A stretch of 64,000 nt of DNA from QHXM01 sp963697975 (lineage in GTDB: Bacteria; Acidobacteriota; Blastocatellia; Pyrinomonadales; Pyrinomonadaceae), in the NCBI GenBank assembly GCA_963697975.1, contig OY969111.1, positions 186,001 to 250,000 on the forward strand, in the 5' to 3' direction. The notes beneath the pieces were generated by a model. It worked only from the letters and a program-made list of their open reading frames with translations. It ran no database searches and had not been told where the DNA came from. Made by a program: the position numbers and the translations under genes. Shown here piece by piece: positions 44,089 to 56,275 of the stretch (position 1 is its first letter; every line of letters begins with the position of its first letter).

Positions 44089-44261
44089 TTCCCTCCTACA
44101 ATAAATTTAAAGCGATAAGCCTGTAACGAATCGCAACCAATGTGCCAGCAATTAAGCGACAAAAAGCCTCGAATTAAGGCGAAAAGGCAAACAAAAGCGC
44201 GCTAAATGCATACGCCTGCCCGCGTTTCCGTTTCTTTACGATACGAGGGAATTAAGAAGAT

Positions 44262-44337
44262 TGGAGCGATTGACGGGGCTTGAACCCGCGACCTCAAGTT
44301 TGGGAAACTTGCGCTCTACCAACTGAGCTACAATCGC
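44262..44337 (-). tRNA. tRNA-Gly (anticodon CCC)
   Basis: Cloverleaf with acceptor GCGATTG/CAATCGC, anticodon stem CAAGT/ACTTG with loop TTCCCAA, T-arm GGTTCAAGC, encoded CCA. Its first 44 bases are also the 3' end of the nuclease-like gene at 44294-44743. Confidence 0.95.
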
Positions 44338-44743
44338 TGAAAACCACAGGTTTAAGAAGATAAATTTCTGCCCAGCGAACCCCATGTATTTGTTTGTTTA
44401 CAGTTGGGTTGAGCCGGAGCGAGACCACTGTTACACCAACTTCATCAACCGGGACTAGGTAGACCTTATCGCTATCAGGATTGAGAACGGCAAACAAGTC
44501 TGCCAATCCCCGGTAACTCATTTTAACCGACCCGTTGCCAGATTGGCTATAAGCATTGAACTGAAGAACATCATTCTTGACCCGACCTGTCTTACATTGT
44601 ACTCGAAGCAGGCGAGTCGAATCATCAACTACAAAGTCATACTTATGCCCTGACCCAAAAGGCACAGACATTAGATACCCAGCAGCCACAAAAGCTCCCA
44701 GGATTCTAGCCTCGCTCAGATTTCCCTTTTCTCTAGTCTGCAC
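44294..44743 (-). CDS. PD-(D/E)XK endonuclease-like protein (I-Ssp6803I type) running into tRNA-Gly
   Basis: A 149-residue protein whose first half matches the PD-(D/E)XK fold of group I intron homing endonucleases of the I-Ssp6803I type: E11, D36 in HKYDFVVDD, then Q49-x-K51 in RVQCKTGR. The GTG start follows an in-frame stop, so it cannot be longer. The last 14 residues (SDCSSVGRAQVSQT) are read through the tRNA-Gly gene and are probably non-native. It could be a homing nuclease that lost its intron, or a related host gene. Spacing of active-site residues supports activity. Confidence 0.7.
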   Translation of the reverse strand: MQTREKGNLSEARILGAFVAAGYLMSVPFGSGHKYDFVVDDSTRLLRVQCKTGRVKNDVLQFNAYSQSGNGSVKMSYRGLADLFAVLNPDSDKVYLVPVDEVGVTVVSLRLNPTVNKQIHGVRWAEIYLLKPVVFSDCSSVGRAQVSQT

Positions 44744-44843
44744 AAGCTAATGCTCTGCTCATTATTGGTAACGACAGGGCAAAGATAATCAACGGGGCGG
44801 CTGAGTGTCAACCACATGGCTGATTATGATTGCCCGTTTCCAT

Positions 44844-45221
44844 CTATTCAACTTTGTCAATCAGTTTGCGCGCGGCTTCTCCGATACGGGCGGTGTCTTC
44901 GGGCTTACGCAGAGTGCCCTGCGCGCCCGCTTTCGCGGCCTCTTCCTGGTCAAGCAACTCGGCAAACGCCGTGTAGAAAAGAATCGGCGTCTGCTGATCG
45001 AAGCGACGAATTTCTCTACACAACTCAAGACCATCCTTATCGGGCAGACCGATATCCAGCAGAATCAACGCGAATGGTTTGGTGCGCGCCAGCCCCAGCC
45101 CCTCGTCAGCCGTCTGCGCCGTGATGACCGTGAAGCCTTCGCTCTGCAAGGCAAACTCAACCAGATCACGCGTGTCAGCAGTGTCCTCGACGAAAAGCAC
45201 CTGACGCGAATTATCAACCAT
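44844..45221 (-). CDS. Single-domain response regulator
   Basis: A 125-residue receiver domain without output domain (CheY/Spo0F type). Acidic pair E12-D13, phosphorylation site D56 in LLDIGLP, switch T84 and K106 in LRKP are all present. It could shuttle phosphate from a hybrid or orphan kinase. AAGGGG precedes the ATG. Confidence 0.93.
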   Translation of the reverse strand: MVDNSRQVLFVEDTADTRDLVEFALQSEGFTVITAQTADEGLGLARTKPFALILLDIGLPDKDGLELCREIRRFDQQTPILFYTAFAELLDQEEAAKAGAQGTLRKPEDTARIGEAARKLIDKVE

Positions 45222-45319
45222 CTTTCACCCCTTTTGAAACAATGAAGTATGGACGTGGAACGATAAACTGAAAATAATTGATATTATCATCCAATCAAAT
45301 CTCAACACTTTTAGACGTT

Positions 45320-45586
45320 TTAAGGATTCCCGTTGCGGCCAGCCTGCACAATATCAATCAATGCGTTCAGCCGTTCATCAGTATGCTGCTGTGATTCAGC
45401 GATGACGGCCACCACTTCATTGATATGCTCTTGCTGACGCGCGATGTACTTAACCTGCCCGGCGAGTTGCGCGACGGTCGCATCTGTGTGCGCCTGTGCC
45501 TCGCGCAATGCTTCCAAGTTGATAGAGAACTGCGCTTGCTGTTCAAGAATGAAATCCATTGTGCGCTGTCGATCTTCGTCCGTCAT
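45320..45586 (-). CDS. Small coiled-coil protein
   Basis: An 88-residue, highly helical protein (QAHTDATVAQLAGQVKYIAR and repeat-like QQHTDERLNALI) predicted to form a coiled coil. Two similar HTD-x-x units suggest internal duplication. No known domain; lies between kdsC and the response regulator on the same strand. Confidence 0.6.
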   Translation of the reverse strand: MTDEDRQRTMDFILEQQAQFSINLEALREAQAHTDATVAQLAGQVKYIARQQEHINEVVAVIAESQQHTDERLNALIDIVQAGRNGNP

Positions 45587-45613
45587 TTCTTCTCGCCTTT
45601 TTTTATCTAGTGT

Positions 45614-46147
45614 TCACATCATATACTTTTTCATTAACTCCGACCAACGCCCCTGCGCCTTGAGGATCAGTTCCGTGACTTCACGAACTGCGCCAAAGCC
45701 GCCGGGAAGTTGTGTGACGAAATGCGCGACCGAGAGCGTCTCCGGCGCGGCGTCTGCGACTGCGACCGCCAGTTCCGAACGCTGCATTAAAGGAATGTCG
45801 GTCACGTCGTCGCCGATAAAAGCTACTTCATTATCGTCAATTCCAGCCTCCGCCAGCAGTTCTTCAAAATCCTTGATCTTGTCCCACGTTCCCTGCCTGA
45901 CGTAGTGCATCCCAAGCTCGCGCGCGCGCCGCTCGACCAGACTCGAAGTACGCCCTGAGATAATGCCGGAACGAAGCCCTGCGCGATGCAGCAGCACCAG
46001 CCCGTGCCCATCGCGCGTGTGAAAACTCTTCTCCTCGTCGCCGTTCTCAAGAAGCGTGATGCGCCCGTCCGTCAGCACACCGTCGCAATCCATCAGGAGC
46101 AGCTTGATGCGCGCCGCGCGTCGCTCGATCTCTGCCAGTTCATACAT
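45614..46147 (-). CDS. kdsC: KDO 8-phosphate phosphatase
   Basis: A 177-residue C0-type HAD phosphatase that releases KDO from KDO-8-phosphate. Nucleophile and acid/base D20-x-D22 in LLMDCDGVLTDG, motif II SGRTS, lysine in WDKIKD, and motif III IGDDVTDIPLM are complete. It starts 9 bases after the peptidase-like gene and belongs to the CMP-KDO gene set on this strand with kdsA and kdsB. Confidence 0.95.
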   Translation of the reverse strand: MYELAEIERRAARIKLLLMDCDGVLTDGRITLLENGDEEKSFHTRDGHGLVLLHRAGLRSGIISGRTSSLVERRARELGMHYVRQGTWDKIKDFEELLAEAGIDDNEVAFIGDDVTDIPLMQRSELAVAVADAAPETLSVAHFVTQLPGGFGAVREVTELILKAQGRWSELMKKYMM

Positions 46148-46156
46148 GAAAGTCGC

Positions 46157-48457
46157 TTATCGCACCTCGAAGAATTCAATCCCGCTGAGCTTCCAGCCGC
46201 CGCCCATACGCGTGAGAATCAGCAGGGCTGTTCCCGCCGCGTCGCGCCCAAGTTGTTTCGCGGTAATCTGCACGTCCGCCGCCAGACGATTCGCATCAAG
46301 CTGTTCGGTGCGGACCACCCGCGTTGTCCAGATTTCAGGCTGGCTAGCGACGATTCCGCCAACAAAGCTCGTCAACTCGCCCGGCACAATGAACGCTTCA
46401 ATTTCGGTTTTCCTTCCGCTCTTGATGGCTTGATCCAGTTGCGCGATGAAGGTGCGCGCTGATTCATCAGGAGCAGCGGCGGCGTTGGCTGCTGCTTCAG
46501 CTTTGATCCTTCCGTTGCGAGCAGCGAGCGTGGAAGCATAATCGGCTTCGGCGCGCGTTGCTTCATTAAAACGACGCGCGGCCTCGGCAGCCTGACCTTT
46601 CTTTAAGGCTATTTCTCCCAGCCCGATGCTGCCCCAGGCAAGCGCAAACGGCGTCGGCAGCCGCTCGTCAAGCACCGCACGAAACTCTTTCTCCGCCTCG
46701 TCCATCTTGCTCTGGGCCAGAAGGGAGCGAGCGAGCAGAATACGCGCTTCCTGCATACGCGGGGAGATTGCCAACATCTCGCGCGTGGCGGCTTCCGCTC
46801 CCGCATAATCCTGTTTGACGAACTTAGCGCTGGCTTCGGCCAGCGGGTCTTCCACCTGAACGGCGCGTGGCATCACGTCGTTTGAGTAATCAAGCTGCGG
46901 ATAGAATTTATCGGGGTCAACTTCGACGCGAACGGGGCGAGAGGTGGTATTGAAAACCGCTTCACCGAAATTGCGCGCCGGGATGTTGACCTGCACGTTC
47001 AAGCGCTCGCCTGTGGAGGTCGTGCCAACTATCGCCACACTCGCATCAATCGGGCCTGAGTTACGAAGCGCAGCCACCCATTGATTGCCTCTCTGCTGCG
47101 GCAGGCCGATCAGCAAATCCATATCGGTCGGCTGATCCAACTCCTGATCGAGTAGACTCTTTAAGCCTTCTCCGCCACGCTCGATAATCGCGGCGCGCAG
47201 TGCAGCGAGGGTCAAGCCTTCAGCATCGCTCGCGCCTTTTTGTAATGCAGCGCGCAGCATAGTCATCAGGGCATCGCGTCCCAGAGCGCGCTCGATGAGC
47301 CGCCAGACCATCGCGCCCTTGTTGGCGGTCGAATTGTAATAGGTCGGGTCGAGCGTCAGCGTGCGTGAAAGCGGCGCATCACGTTTGGCGATTGTTGAAT
47401 AGATCACGCGCTCGCGCGCTCTTTCGGCATCGGCTATCTCTTTGCCGAACTGCTTCTCAAGAAAGAGAGTCGCCAGAAATCTCGCCAGACCTTCGCGCAG
47501 CACGCCAAAGCCTTCGCCACGCACAGGCGCAACGCCGCCCACCCACATGCGCGCGACCGCTTCGGCAATCGTCAAGGCGCTCACCGAGTCAATTTTCGAG
47601 CGACGAAAAGCGGCAGCATCGAGCAGCACCGTGCCGCCTTCGTTAAATCCTGCACCGCGCCTGACGGCGACGAGCTTGATGGGAACGTCCGGCGCAGTGC
47701 CGAGCAAACCAGCATAGAAGGAGCGCGCACTGGCGGCGAGCGCAATCAACTCGTCCGCCTGCTTACGCTCTTCAGCGCCCGCCCCCTTCGGCATGAAGGC
47801 GCTCACACCGCTGGCGTCACCCGAACCATTGTTGACATCCCAACTCCCCGTCAGAAAGAAAGGCTGTGCGCTCAGCGTCTGATCGAATGTTGGGCTGCTG
47901 CCACGACCTGACGAGACAACCTGCTCGCCGCTCGCCGCGTTGACTGTCAAACGAACCGGGGCGACATCCGCCCCGCGGGGAGAAACGACACTGCTATGCA
48001 CCGGAAACCAGGAGGAGAGCGGAAGAAACTGATTGCCCACAGGCGAGAGCGCCGCCAGACCGGAGTTGTCCGCGACGGGCAAGCGATAATCCACCGAGAC
48101 GTTGACGGAAGCATTCGGCGCAACGGGCGTCGGCAAAGTTATCCTGACCAACTGTAGGTCGTTGCGTATGTCACCGGCGCGAAAGGTCGCCGTTGCGTCG
48201 CCAACGCTCGCCGCCTTGATCTCCGCCTTTGGATTAATACGCAAAGTGAGGCTTGAGCCTGCGCCGCGCCCTATGTTTCGCACCGTGAGTTGTGCGCGAG
48301 CCGTCAATGCACGCTCGGTCGCAGCCGGAACGTTGGCCGTGATGTCGAATCTCGTGACCTGCCACGCGGCGGTCGGCTCATCCTGTGCGAAGACGAGCGA
48401 GGTGGAATAAATCAGGGAGATGAAAGATACAAGCAGAAAAGTGCGAAATGTTTTCAT
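46157..48457 (-). CDS. Exported M1-peptidase-like protein with degenerate active site and TPR region
   Basis: A 766-residue secreted protein: signal peptide (residues 1-24), an N-terminal beta domain, then an M1 (gluzincin) aminopeptidase-like domain (about 230-450). A beta region, TPR-like helices (about 570-680) and a C-terminal SnoaL/NTF2-like segment follow. Where M1 enzymes have HExxH the sequence reads EAVAR (299-303), so both zinc histidines and the catalytic Glu are gone; the third ligand position 19 residues later, E322, is kept. It is therefore probably a catalytically dead scaffold. It sits between kdsA and kdsC. Confidence 0.72.
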   Translation of the reverse strand: MKTFRTFLLVSFISLIYSTSLVFAQDEPTAAWQVTRFDITANVPAATERALTARAQLTVRNIGRGAGSSLTLRINPKAEIKAASVGDATATFRAGDIRNDLQLVRITLPTPVAPNASVNVSVDYRLPVADNSGLAALSPVGNQFLPLSSWFPVHSSVVSPRGADVAPVRLTVNAASGEQVVSSGRGSSPTFDQTLSAQPFFLTGSWDVNNGSGDASGVSAFMPKGAGAEERKQADELIALAASARSFYAGLLGTAPDVPIKLVAVRRGAGFNEGGTVLLDAAAFRRSKIDSVSALTIAEAVARMWVGGVAPVRGEGFGVLREGLARFLATLFLEKQFGKEIADAERARERVIYSTIAKRDAPLSRTLTLDPTYYNSTANKGAMVWRLIERALGRDALMTMLRAALQKGASDAEGLTLAALRAAIIERGGEGLKSLLDQELDQPTDMDLLIGLPQQRGNQWVAALRNSGPIDASVAIVGTTSTGERLNVQVNIPARNFGEAVFNTTSRPVRVEVDPDKFYPQLDYSNDVMPRAVQVEDPLAEASAKFVKQDYAGAEAATREMLAISPRMQEARILLARSLLAQSKMDEAEKEFRAVLDERLPTPFALAWGSIGLGEIALKKGQAAEAARRFNEATRAEADYASTLAARNGRIKAEAAANAAAAPDESARTFIAQLDQAIKSGRKTEIEAFIVPGELTSFVGGIVASQPEIWTTRVVRTEQLDANRLAADVQITAKQLGRDAAGTALLILTRMGGGWKLSGIEFFEVR

Positions 48458-48501
48458 AGGCTCAGAGAGATTTGATGTTTCAAAACTATGGAGAAGAAAT
48501 A

Positions 48502-48601
48502 GACAGGATTTACAAGATTAACAGGAATAATAAAAACAACACCAAGCTTCCCTGCCTTGTCTGCTTTTCTTAATCTTGCTAATCCTGTTAATCCTGTCTA
48601 G
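48502..48601. repeat. Nonamer hairpin, word TTAATCCTG (copy 2)
   Basis: Second copy of the element at 40104-40200: it starts with AGACAGGATTTACAAGATTA and ends with TTAATCTTGCTAATCCTGTT and a final TAATCCTGTCT. Located between kdsA and the peptidase-like gene. Confidence 0.85.
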
Positions 48602-48626
48602 TCCTTCTCTGTTTTCTTAGGCGCTC

Positions 48627-49469
48627 TTAGCGCGCGTCCGGCACACGGCTTCGATTAATTAGTTCATGTATCTCGCGCAGCATGTTGAGCAACGCGCCCA
48701 TTCGCTCAAGCGGCAGCATGTTTGGGCCATCGGACGGCGCGACTTCCGGGCGGTCGTGGACTTCCATAAACACCGCGTCAATGCCGCAAGCGACTCCGGC
48801 ACGAGCGAGCGGTTCGATGTACTGCGGAAGGCCGCCCGTTGCATTGCCCATTCCGCCGGGAAGCTGCAAAGAATGTGTCACGTCGAAGACGACGGGAACG
48901 CCAAACTCCCGCATGATCGGGAAGGAGCGCATGTCAACCACCAGATTGTTATAGCCGAAACTGACGCCGCGCTCCGTCAGCAATAGTTTCCGGCAACCCG
49001 CGGCGCGCGCTTTCTCGACGATGTTACGCGCATCCTGCGGCGCGAGAAACTGTCCCTTCTTGACGTTGACTGCGCGTCCCGATTGTGCCGCCGCCGTAAT
49101 CAAATCGGTCTGCCGCGAAAGGAAGGCGGGGATTTGCAGAATGTCCGCGACCTCTGCCACTTCCTCAACCTGAGAAACGTCGTGGATGTCCGTCACAACG
49201 GGCACACCGATCTCTTCCTTCACGCGCCGCAGCACGTCCAGTCCGGCGGCAAGTCCATGCCCGCGAAAGCTCTTGACGGATGAGCGATTGGCTTTGTCGA
49301 ACGAAGATTTGTAAACGAAATCAAGCCCCGCATCTTTCGCCCGTCGTGAGCATTCGCGCGCCATCATCAAGGCGTGCTCGGTTGATTCGATAACACACGG
49401 CCCGGCGAGTATCGTCAACCGACCGTCTCCGAAGGTGGCATTGCCGACGCTGAATGTTTCCCTCTCCAC
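48627..49469 (-). CDS. kdsA: 2-dehydro-3-deoxyphosphooctonate aldolase (KDO-8-P synthase)
   Basis: A 280-residue TIM-barrel enzyme condensing PEP with arabinose-5-phosphate. Key motifs: AGPCVIES, YKSSFDKANRSS, PVVTDIHDVSQ, NVKKGQFLAP and VFDVTHSLQLPGG. The N-terminal AGPCVIES cysteine suggests the metal-dependent class. GTG start with GAGAGG upstream. It supplies the KDO pathway completed by kdsC and kdsB here. Confidence 0.97.
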   Translation of the reverse strand: MERETFSVGNATFGDGRLTILAGPCVIESTEHALMMARECSRRAKDAGLDFVYKSSFDKANRSSVKSFRGHGLAAGLDVLRRVKEEIGVPVVTDIHDVSQVEEVAEVADILQIPAFLSRQTDLITAAAQSGRAVNVKKGQFLAPQDARNIVEKARAAGCRKLLLTERGVSFGYNNLVVDMRSFPIMREFGVPVVFDVTHSLQLPGGMGNATGGLPQYIEPLARAGVACGIDAVFMEVHDRPEVAPSDGPNMLPLERMGALLNMLREIHELINRSRVPDAR

Positions 49470-49495
49470 TTAAACGCCTCTCTTCATGATCATCG

Positions 49496-51130
<1,635 letters not shown>

Positions 51131-51131
51131 T

Positions 51132-51225
51132 GTCGTAAATCGTAAATCGTAAACCGTGAATAGTAAAATGCAGAAAGACAAAGCGCGTTCGACGATTTAC
51201 GATTTACGATTCACGGTTTACGGCT
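51132..51225. repeat. Heptamer hairpin, word CGTAAAT
   Basis: Left arm 51132-51160 (CGTAAAT CGTAAAT CGTAAAC CGTGAAT) and right arm 51191-51225 fill the pyrG-kinase gap. It ends 1 base from the kinase ATG and begins 2 bases from the pyrG stop. The word is shared with the hairpin at 53235. Confidence 0.9.
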
Positions 51226-51227
51226 TT

Positions 51228-52917
<1,690 letters not shown>

Positions 52918-52925
<8 letters not shown>

Positions 52926-53229
52926 CTTTCTCCTCTTTGGTGTTTGAGTTTAAATTTTCCGGCTGGGGATTCTTGTCATCGCCGTCCCCTGATTCCTGTT
53001 CACCATCCAGATAACCCTGACGAAAATCTTCCTGCGCCTGAATTGCCTTCTCCGCTCCGGGGTCTAAAACCTTTTGCAGTCCCATAAAGCCTGCGCCCAT
53101 CAATCCACGATTCTCATTAGCACGCTTTTCAAATTCCTCGACCGTCAAAGGCTTCGTTGGCCGCGTCAGCAGATACAGCCCGCCGAAGACGAGCAAAAGG
53201 AAGAAGCCTAAACCAATCCAGTCTTTCAT
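52918..53229 (-). CDS. Small single-pass membrane protein, unknown function
   Basis: A 103-residue protein with one N-terminal helix (IGLGFFLLLVFGGLYLLT) and a hydrophilic tail. Overlaps the pyrG start, so the two are coupled. No Shine-Dalgarno site before the ATG, which follows the CGTGAAT hairpin. It sits between kdsB and pyrG; function unknown. Confidence 0.65.
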
Positions 53230-53234
53230 AAGTT

Positions 53235-53303
53235 TGTGAATCGTGAATCGTGAATCGTAAATAGACGAACGGTTTTATCCATTTACGATTCACGATTTAC
53301 GAC
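53235..53303. repeat. Heptamer hairpin, word CGTGAAT
   Basis: Left arm 53235-53264 (CGTGAAT CGTGAAT CGTGAAT CGTAAAT) and right arm 53281-53303. The last codons of kdsB (VVNRES) and its stop TAA are inside the right arm, and the left arm ends 5 bases from the next gene's ATG. Confidence 0.9.
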
Positions 53304-54071
53304 CTCCATAATCTTTCGCACTCGCTCAAGGTCGCGTTCCGTGTCAACGCCAATCGATGGCGAGTCAACTTCGATGACTTTTATCGCCACGCCGCGCTCA
53401 AGCGCGCGCAGTTGTTCGAGCGATTCCGCGCGTTCGAGCGTGGATTGCGGCCAGCGCGTGTATTCTAACAAAAAGCTGCGACGGTAAACATAAAGCCCCG
53501 TGTGCTTGCGAAAAGTCTCAAGCAAAAGCGGCTCGATTTCGAGCGCGGCCAGCAGCGTTCCGTAACGCCGCACGGCATCGCGCGGAAAAGGAATCGGCGA
53601 CCGCGAAAAATAGAGCGCCCGCCCCGCCTCATCGGTCACGACCTTGACGACATCCGCGCTCAGGACATCAGCCACATCTTTAATCTCTTCCGAGGTGGTT
53701 ACAATCTGCGCCTCGCCGTCTCTCAATAACTCGTCCACCGCGCGCTCAATCGTCTGAGGTGAAACGAGCGGCTCGTCGCCTTGCAGATTGACGATCACCT
53801 CAACCCCATCATCGAGCGTGGCGGCAACTTCTGCCAGCCGGTCGCTGCCGCTCTGGTGATCGGAGCGCGTCATCACCGCTTCAAAACCGGCAGACAACAC
53901 CGTCTCCAGAATTCTCCGGTCGTCGGTCGCACAAATCGCGCGTGCCACATTGCGCGCCGCGAGAGCGCGTTCCAGCACATGCAGGATCATCGGGCGACCA
54001 TTGATTTCGAGAAGGGGTTTTCCGGGTAATCGGGTCGAAGCGTAGCGTGCGGGGATGACGGCGACAGCCAT
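53283..54071 (-). CDS. kdsB: CMP-KDO synthetase (3-deoxy-manno-octulosonate cytidylyltransferase)
   Basis: A 262-residue nucleotidyltransferase activating KDO with CTP for lipid A attachment. VIPARYASTRLPGKPL binds CTP, and NLQGDEPLVSP and YFSRSPIPFPRD are conserved. The C-terminal residues VVNRES derive from the adjacent hairpin. An in-frame GTG at 54101 is a less likely start. First gene of the kdsB-ORF-pyrG-kinase-kdsA-(M1-like)-kdsC run. Confidence 0.96.
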   Translation of the reverse strand: MAVAVIPARYASTRLPGKPLLEINGRPMILHVLERALAARNVARAICATDDRRILETVLSAGFEAVMTRSDHQSGSDRLAEVAATLDDGVEVIVNLQGDEPLVSPQTIERAVDELLRDGEAQIVTTSEEIKDVADVLSADVVKVVTDEAGRALYFSRSPIPFPRDAVRRYGTLLAALEIEPLLLETFRKHTGLYVYRRSFLLEYTRWPQSTLERAESLEQLRALERGVAIKVIEVDSPSIGVDTERDLERVRKIMEVVNRES

Positions 54072-54183
54072 TCGTTGAGGTGATGAAGCCGTGTGATTCA
54101 CGGGACAACAAGATAACGCGCTTGAGTAAGTAAGTCAAAAGTAAAAAGGTGAAAGGCAAGGCGCGCGAGATTCATTAACGACG

Positions 54184-54223
54184 AAAAGCCCGACGGCAGA
54201 GGCGCATCTGCCATCGGACTTTT
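54184..54223. terminator. Long stem terminator between the TPR lipoprotein gene and kdsB
   Basis: 17-bp stem AAAAGCCCGACGGCAGA / TCTGCCATCGGACTTTT with two mismatches and a 6-base loop; flanked by A and T runs, so active in both directions. It ends the TPR lipoprotein transcript (minus strand). Confidence 0.85.
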
Positions 54224-54256
54224 CTATGTCAGGCGAAAACTGGCGGCTTGTGCCCG

Positions 54257-55783
54257 TCAGGCTTTCATCTCTGCCGCCATCTTTTGAGCCTTCGTTCGGA
54301 TGAAGGCGTAATTCAAAGCCGGTAGTGAATTGAAACCGGCAGCCTTCGTGCAGAACTCCTTCGCTTTCGCGTTGTCGCCTTTGCCTTGATAAGCCTGACA
54401 CAGGCGATAGAAGTTCTGAGGATTTTGCTGGCCGGTTTGCTGCAATTCCGCGATGGCTTTGTCGTAATCCTTTTCCGCCAGAGCAATCATGCCAATGAGT
54501 TGGTGAGACTGTCTTACCTGCGCCGGGTTCTTCGACGCCTCAGCACCCTTGCGGAATTCCTCCGCCTCCGCCTTCGCCGTCGCGTTGTCTTTCTTGCCTA
54601 GCGCAACCGTAGCCAGATTGTAATGGTGAAAGCGTTTTGTATTGTCCTTGATCTCCTGCGAGAGACTGGAGCTTTCGGTCATCTTGAGGATGCGTTCAAA
54701 CAGTTCCCTGGCTTCGTCATACTTCCCCATCTCAAGCAAAATTGCCCCTTTGGTTTGAAGGTCGCCCGTCATCGCTGCGACATCGCCTATCTTCTCACCC
54801 AATGCGTACTGCTTATCTACATCCTCAAGCGCCTTATCAAACTTTCCGCTATCCACGTCAACAACCGTTTGACCGAAGAGCGCAGTCCGGCGCTCACCGT
54901 CGCTTCGCGCCTTGTCAGTCATTTTCTGTAGCTCGGCTGTCGCTTCGTCGGGCTTGCCCTGATACAGCAGGTCGGCAGCAATCGCGAAGTGAGAATTGAC
55001 GAAGTTTGAATCAATGGAGAGTGCCTTGCGGTACTGCGCCATCGACTCGTCGAATCTCCCCATCTTCAGCAGCAACTCGCCGTATGAATCGTAGGGGTTC
55101 GGATCGTTGGGTATCAACTCGATGTACTTCTTAAACGCCTGCTCGGCGTTTGCGTAATCAACGTTCTGCCGGTAGGCGTAGCCGAGGATGTTAAAGGCGG
55201 TCGAGTAGTTCGGGTTCAACTCGGTCGCTTTCCTGTAATGCTCGATTGCCTTTGGGTAATCCTGCTGCCCGAAGAAGTAGCCGCCGAGGGTAAACTGCGC
55301 ACGCTCGTCATTGGGATAGGCGGCGACCAGTTTGTCAAGATATTCTTTCTGTTTCGTGGGATTGCCGTTGGCTCCCGCTTCGTTGGCGAGGATGAGAAGT
55401 TTCTCTCCTTCCGAAGCCTTGTCCGCCAGGCTCACAGCCTTCTTCAAGTGATCGAAGAATTCCTTTGCGGTCGGAGAAGAATTAGCCCGCGCCAACTCCG
55501 CCGAGGCGAAATTCGGATCAAGCGAGATGGCTTTATCAAAATGCTGGATGGAATCCTGTATGAGTAGTCTTTCGGCGAGGTCACGCCCTTGCAGGAACTC
55601 CTTCTTCGCTTCCTCCGACGCTGTGGTGACGGGGAGCTTTCCAGTAGCTGGCGAAGCATTAGACGAAGTTGCAACGGTCGGGGATTTCCCTTCGTTGCCC
55701 GCCGTGGCACAACCCGTCAACGTTGCAGCACTGAGCGCAAGAATTGCAGCCAACAAGTAGACTGTAGAACTGGTACGACGCAT
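54257..55783 (-). CDS. TPR-repeat lipoprotein
   Basis: A 508-residue lipoprotein: signal peptide with lipobox LTGC (Cys25), then about ten TPR units (for example YPKAIEHYRKATELNPNYST and DESMAQYRKALSIDSNFVNS). TPRs mediate protein contacts, possibly in outer-membrane assembly. AAGGAG lies 7 bases before the ATG. It is monocistronic, closed by a strong terminator. Confidence 0.85.
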   Translation of the reverse strand: MRRTSSTVYLLAAILALSAATLTGCATAGNEGKSPTVATSSNASPATGKLPVTTASEEAKKEFLQGRDLAERLLIQDSIQHFDKAISLDPNFASAELARANSSPTAKEFFDHLKKAVSLADKASEGEKLLILANEAGANGNPTKQKEYLDKLVAAYPNDERAQFTLGGYFFGQQDYPKAIEHYRKATELNPNYSTAFNILGYAYRQNVDYANAEQAFKKYIELIPNDPNPYDSYGELLLKMGRFDESMAQYRKALSIDSNFVNSHFAIAADLLYQGKPDEATAELQKMTDKARSDGERRTALFGQTVVDVDSGKFDKALEDVDKQYALGEKIGDVAAMTGDLQTKGAILLEMGKYDEARELFERILKMTESSSLSQEIKDNTKRFHHYNLATVALGKKDNATAKAEAEEFRKGAEASKNPAQVRQSHQLIGMIALAEKDYDKAIAELQQTGQQNPQNFYRLCQAYQGKGDNAKAKEFCTKAAGFNSLPALNYAFIRTKAQKMAAEMKA

Positions 55784-56275
55784 CGGACATCTCCTTTGAG
55801 TAGGTGGTTAAGCTCATGGCTCGCAATGGGGAGTAGATTGCGGCACGAGCTGTAAAGCAAAGCGAGGTCGGTCAAACACTAGCCAGCAGCCCTGTGGGAA
55901 AGAAGAGACGCTTGGTTAACGTCTCTTAAAATGCCTGTATTTCAGCATCCTAAAATTTGAATTATTCCCTGAAAAGTGGAACTCATGCCCCCATGCCTTG
56001 TCAGCATTCATCAATGGAGATACTTTGAAGACTGATAAGCCATATAACGAAAGAGTCAGAGAATAAGTTCGCTGAAGTTAAGCTGGACTGAAGCGGCAGG
56101 CAGGTCACCGGAAGGAGATTGTCTTTTAGAATTTCTTTCCGGCGACTCACCCCGCAACCTTTTACCCTTTTACTTTTGACTTTCATTCCTCTCGCGGGCT
56201 ACCATGCCTTTTCCTTAAGATTATCAAGCGTTGACGCTCTTTTATATTTGTAATGCTTGCGGGTTAAGAAACTTG
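55784..56275. other. Divergent intergenic region, TPR lipoprotein / cysteine synthase
   Basis: About 490 bases. It contains an imperfect long-loop inverted repeat GTCACCGGAAGG / CTTTCCGGCGAC (about 56105-56150) but no recognisable riboswitch (no SAM, T-box or cobalamin signature). Promoters for both genes must lie here, but no hexamer pair is convincing. Confidence 0.5.

Noticed and set aside
55784..56275. SAM or T-box riboswitch before the sulfur amino acid genes
   Set aside because: No core motif of these classes could be found; only a long-loop inverted repeat is present.
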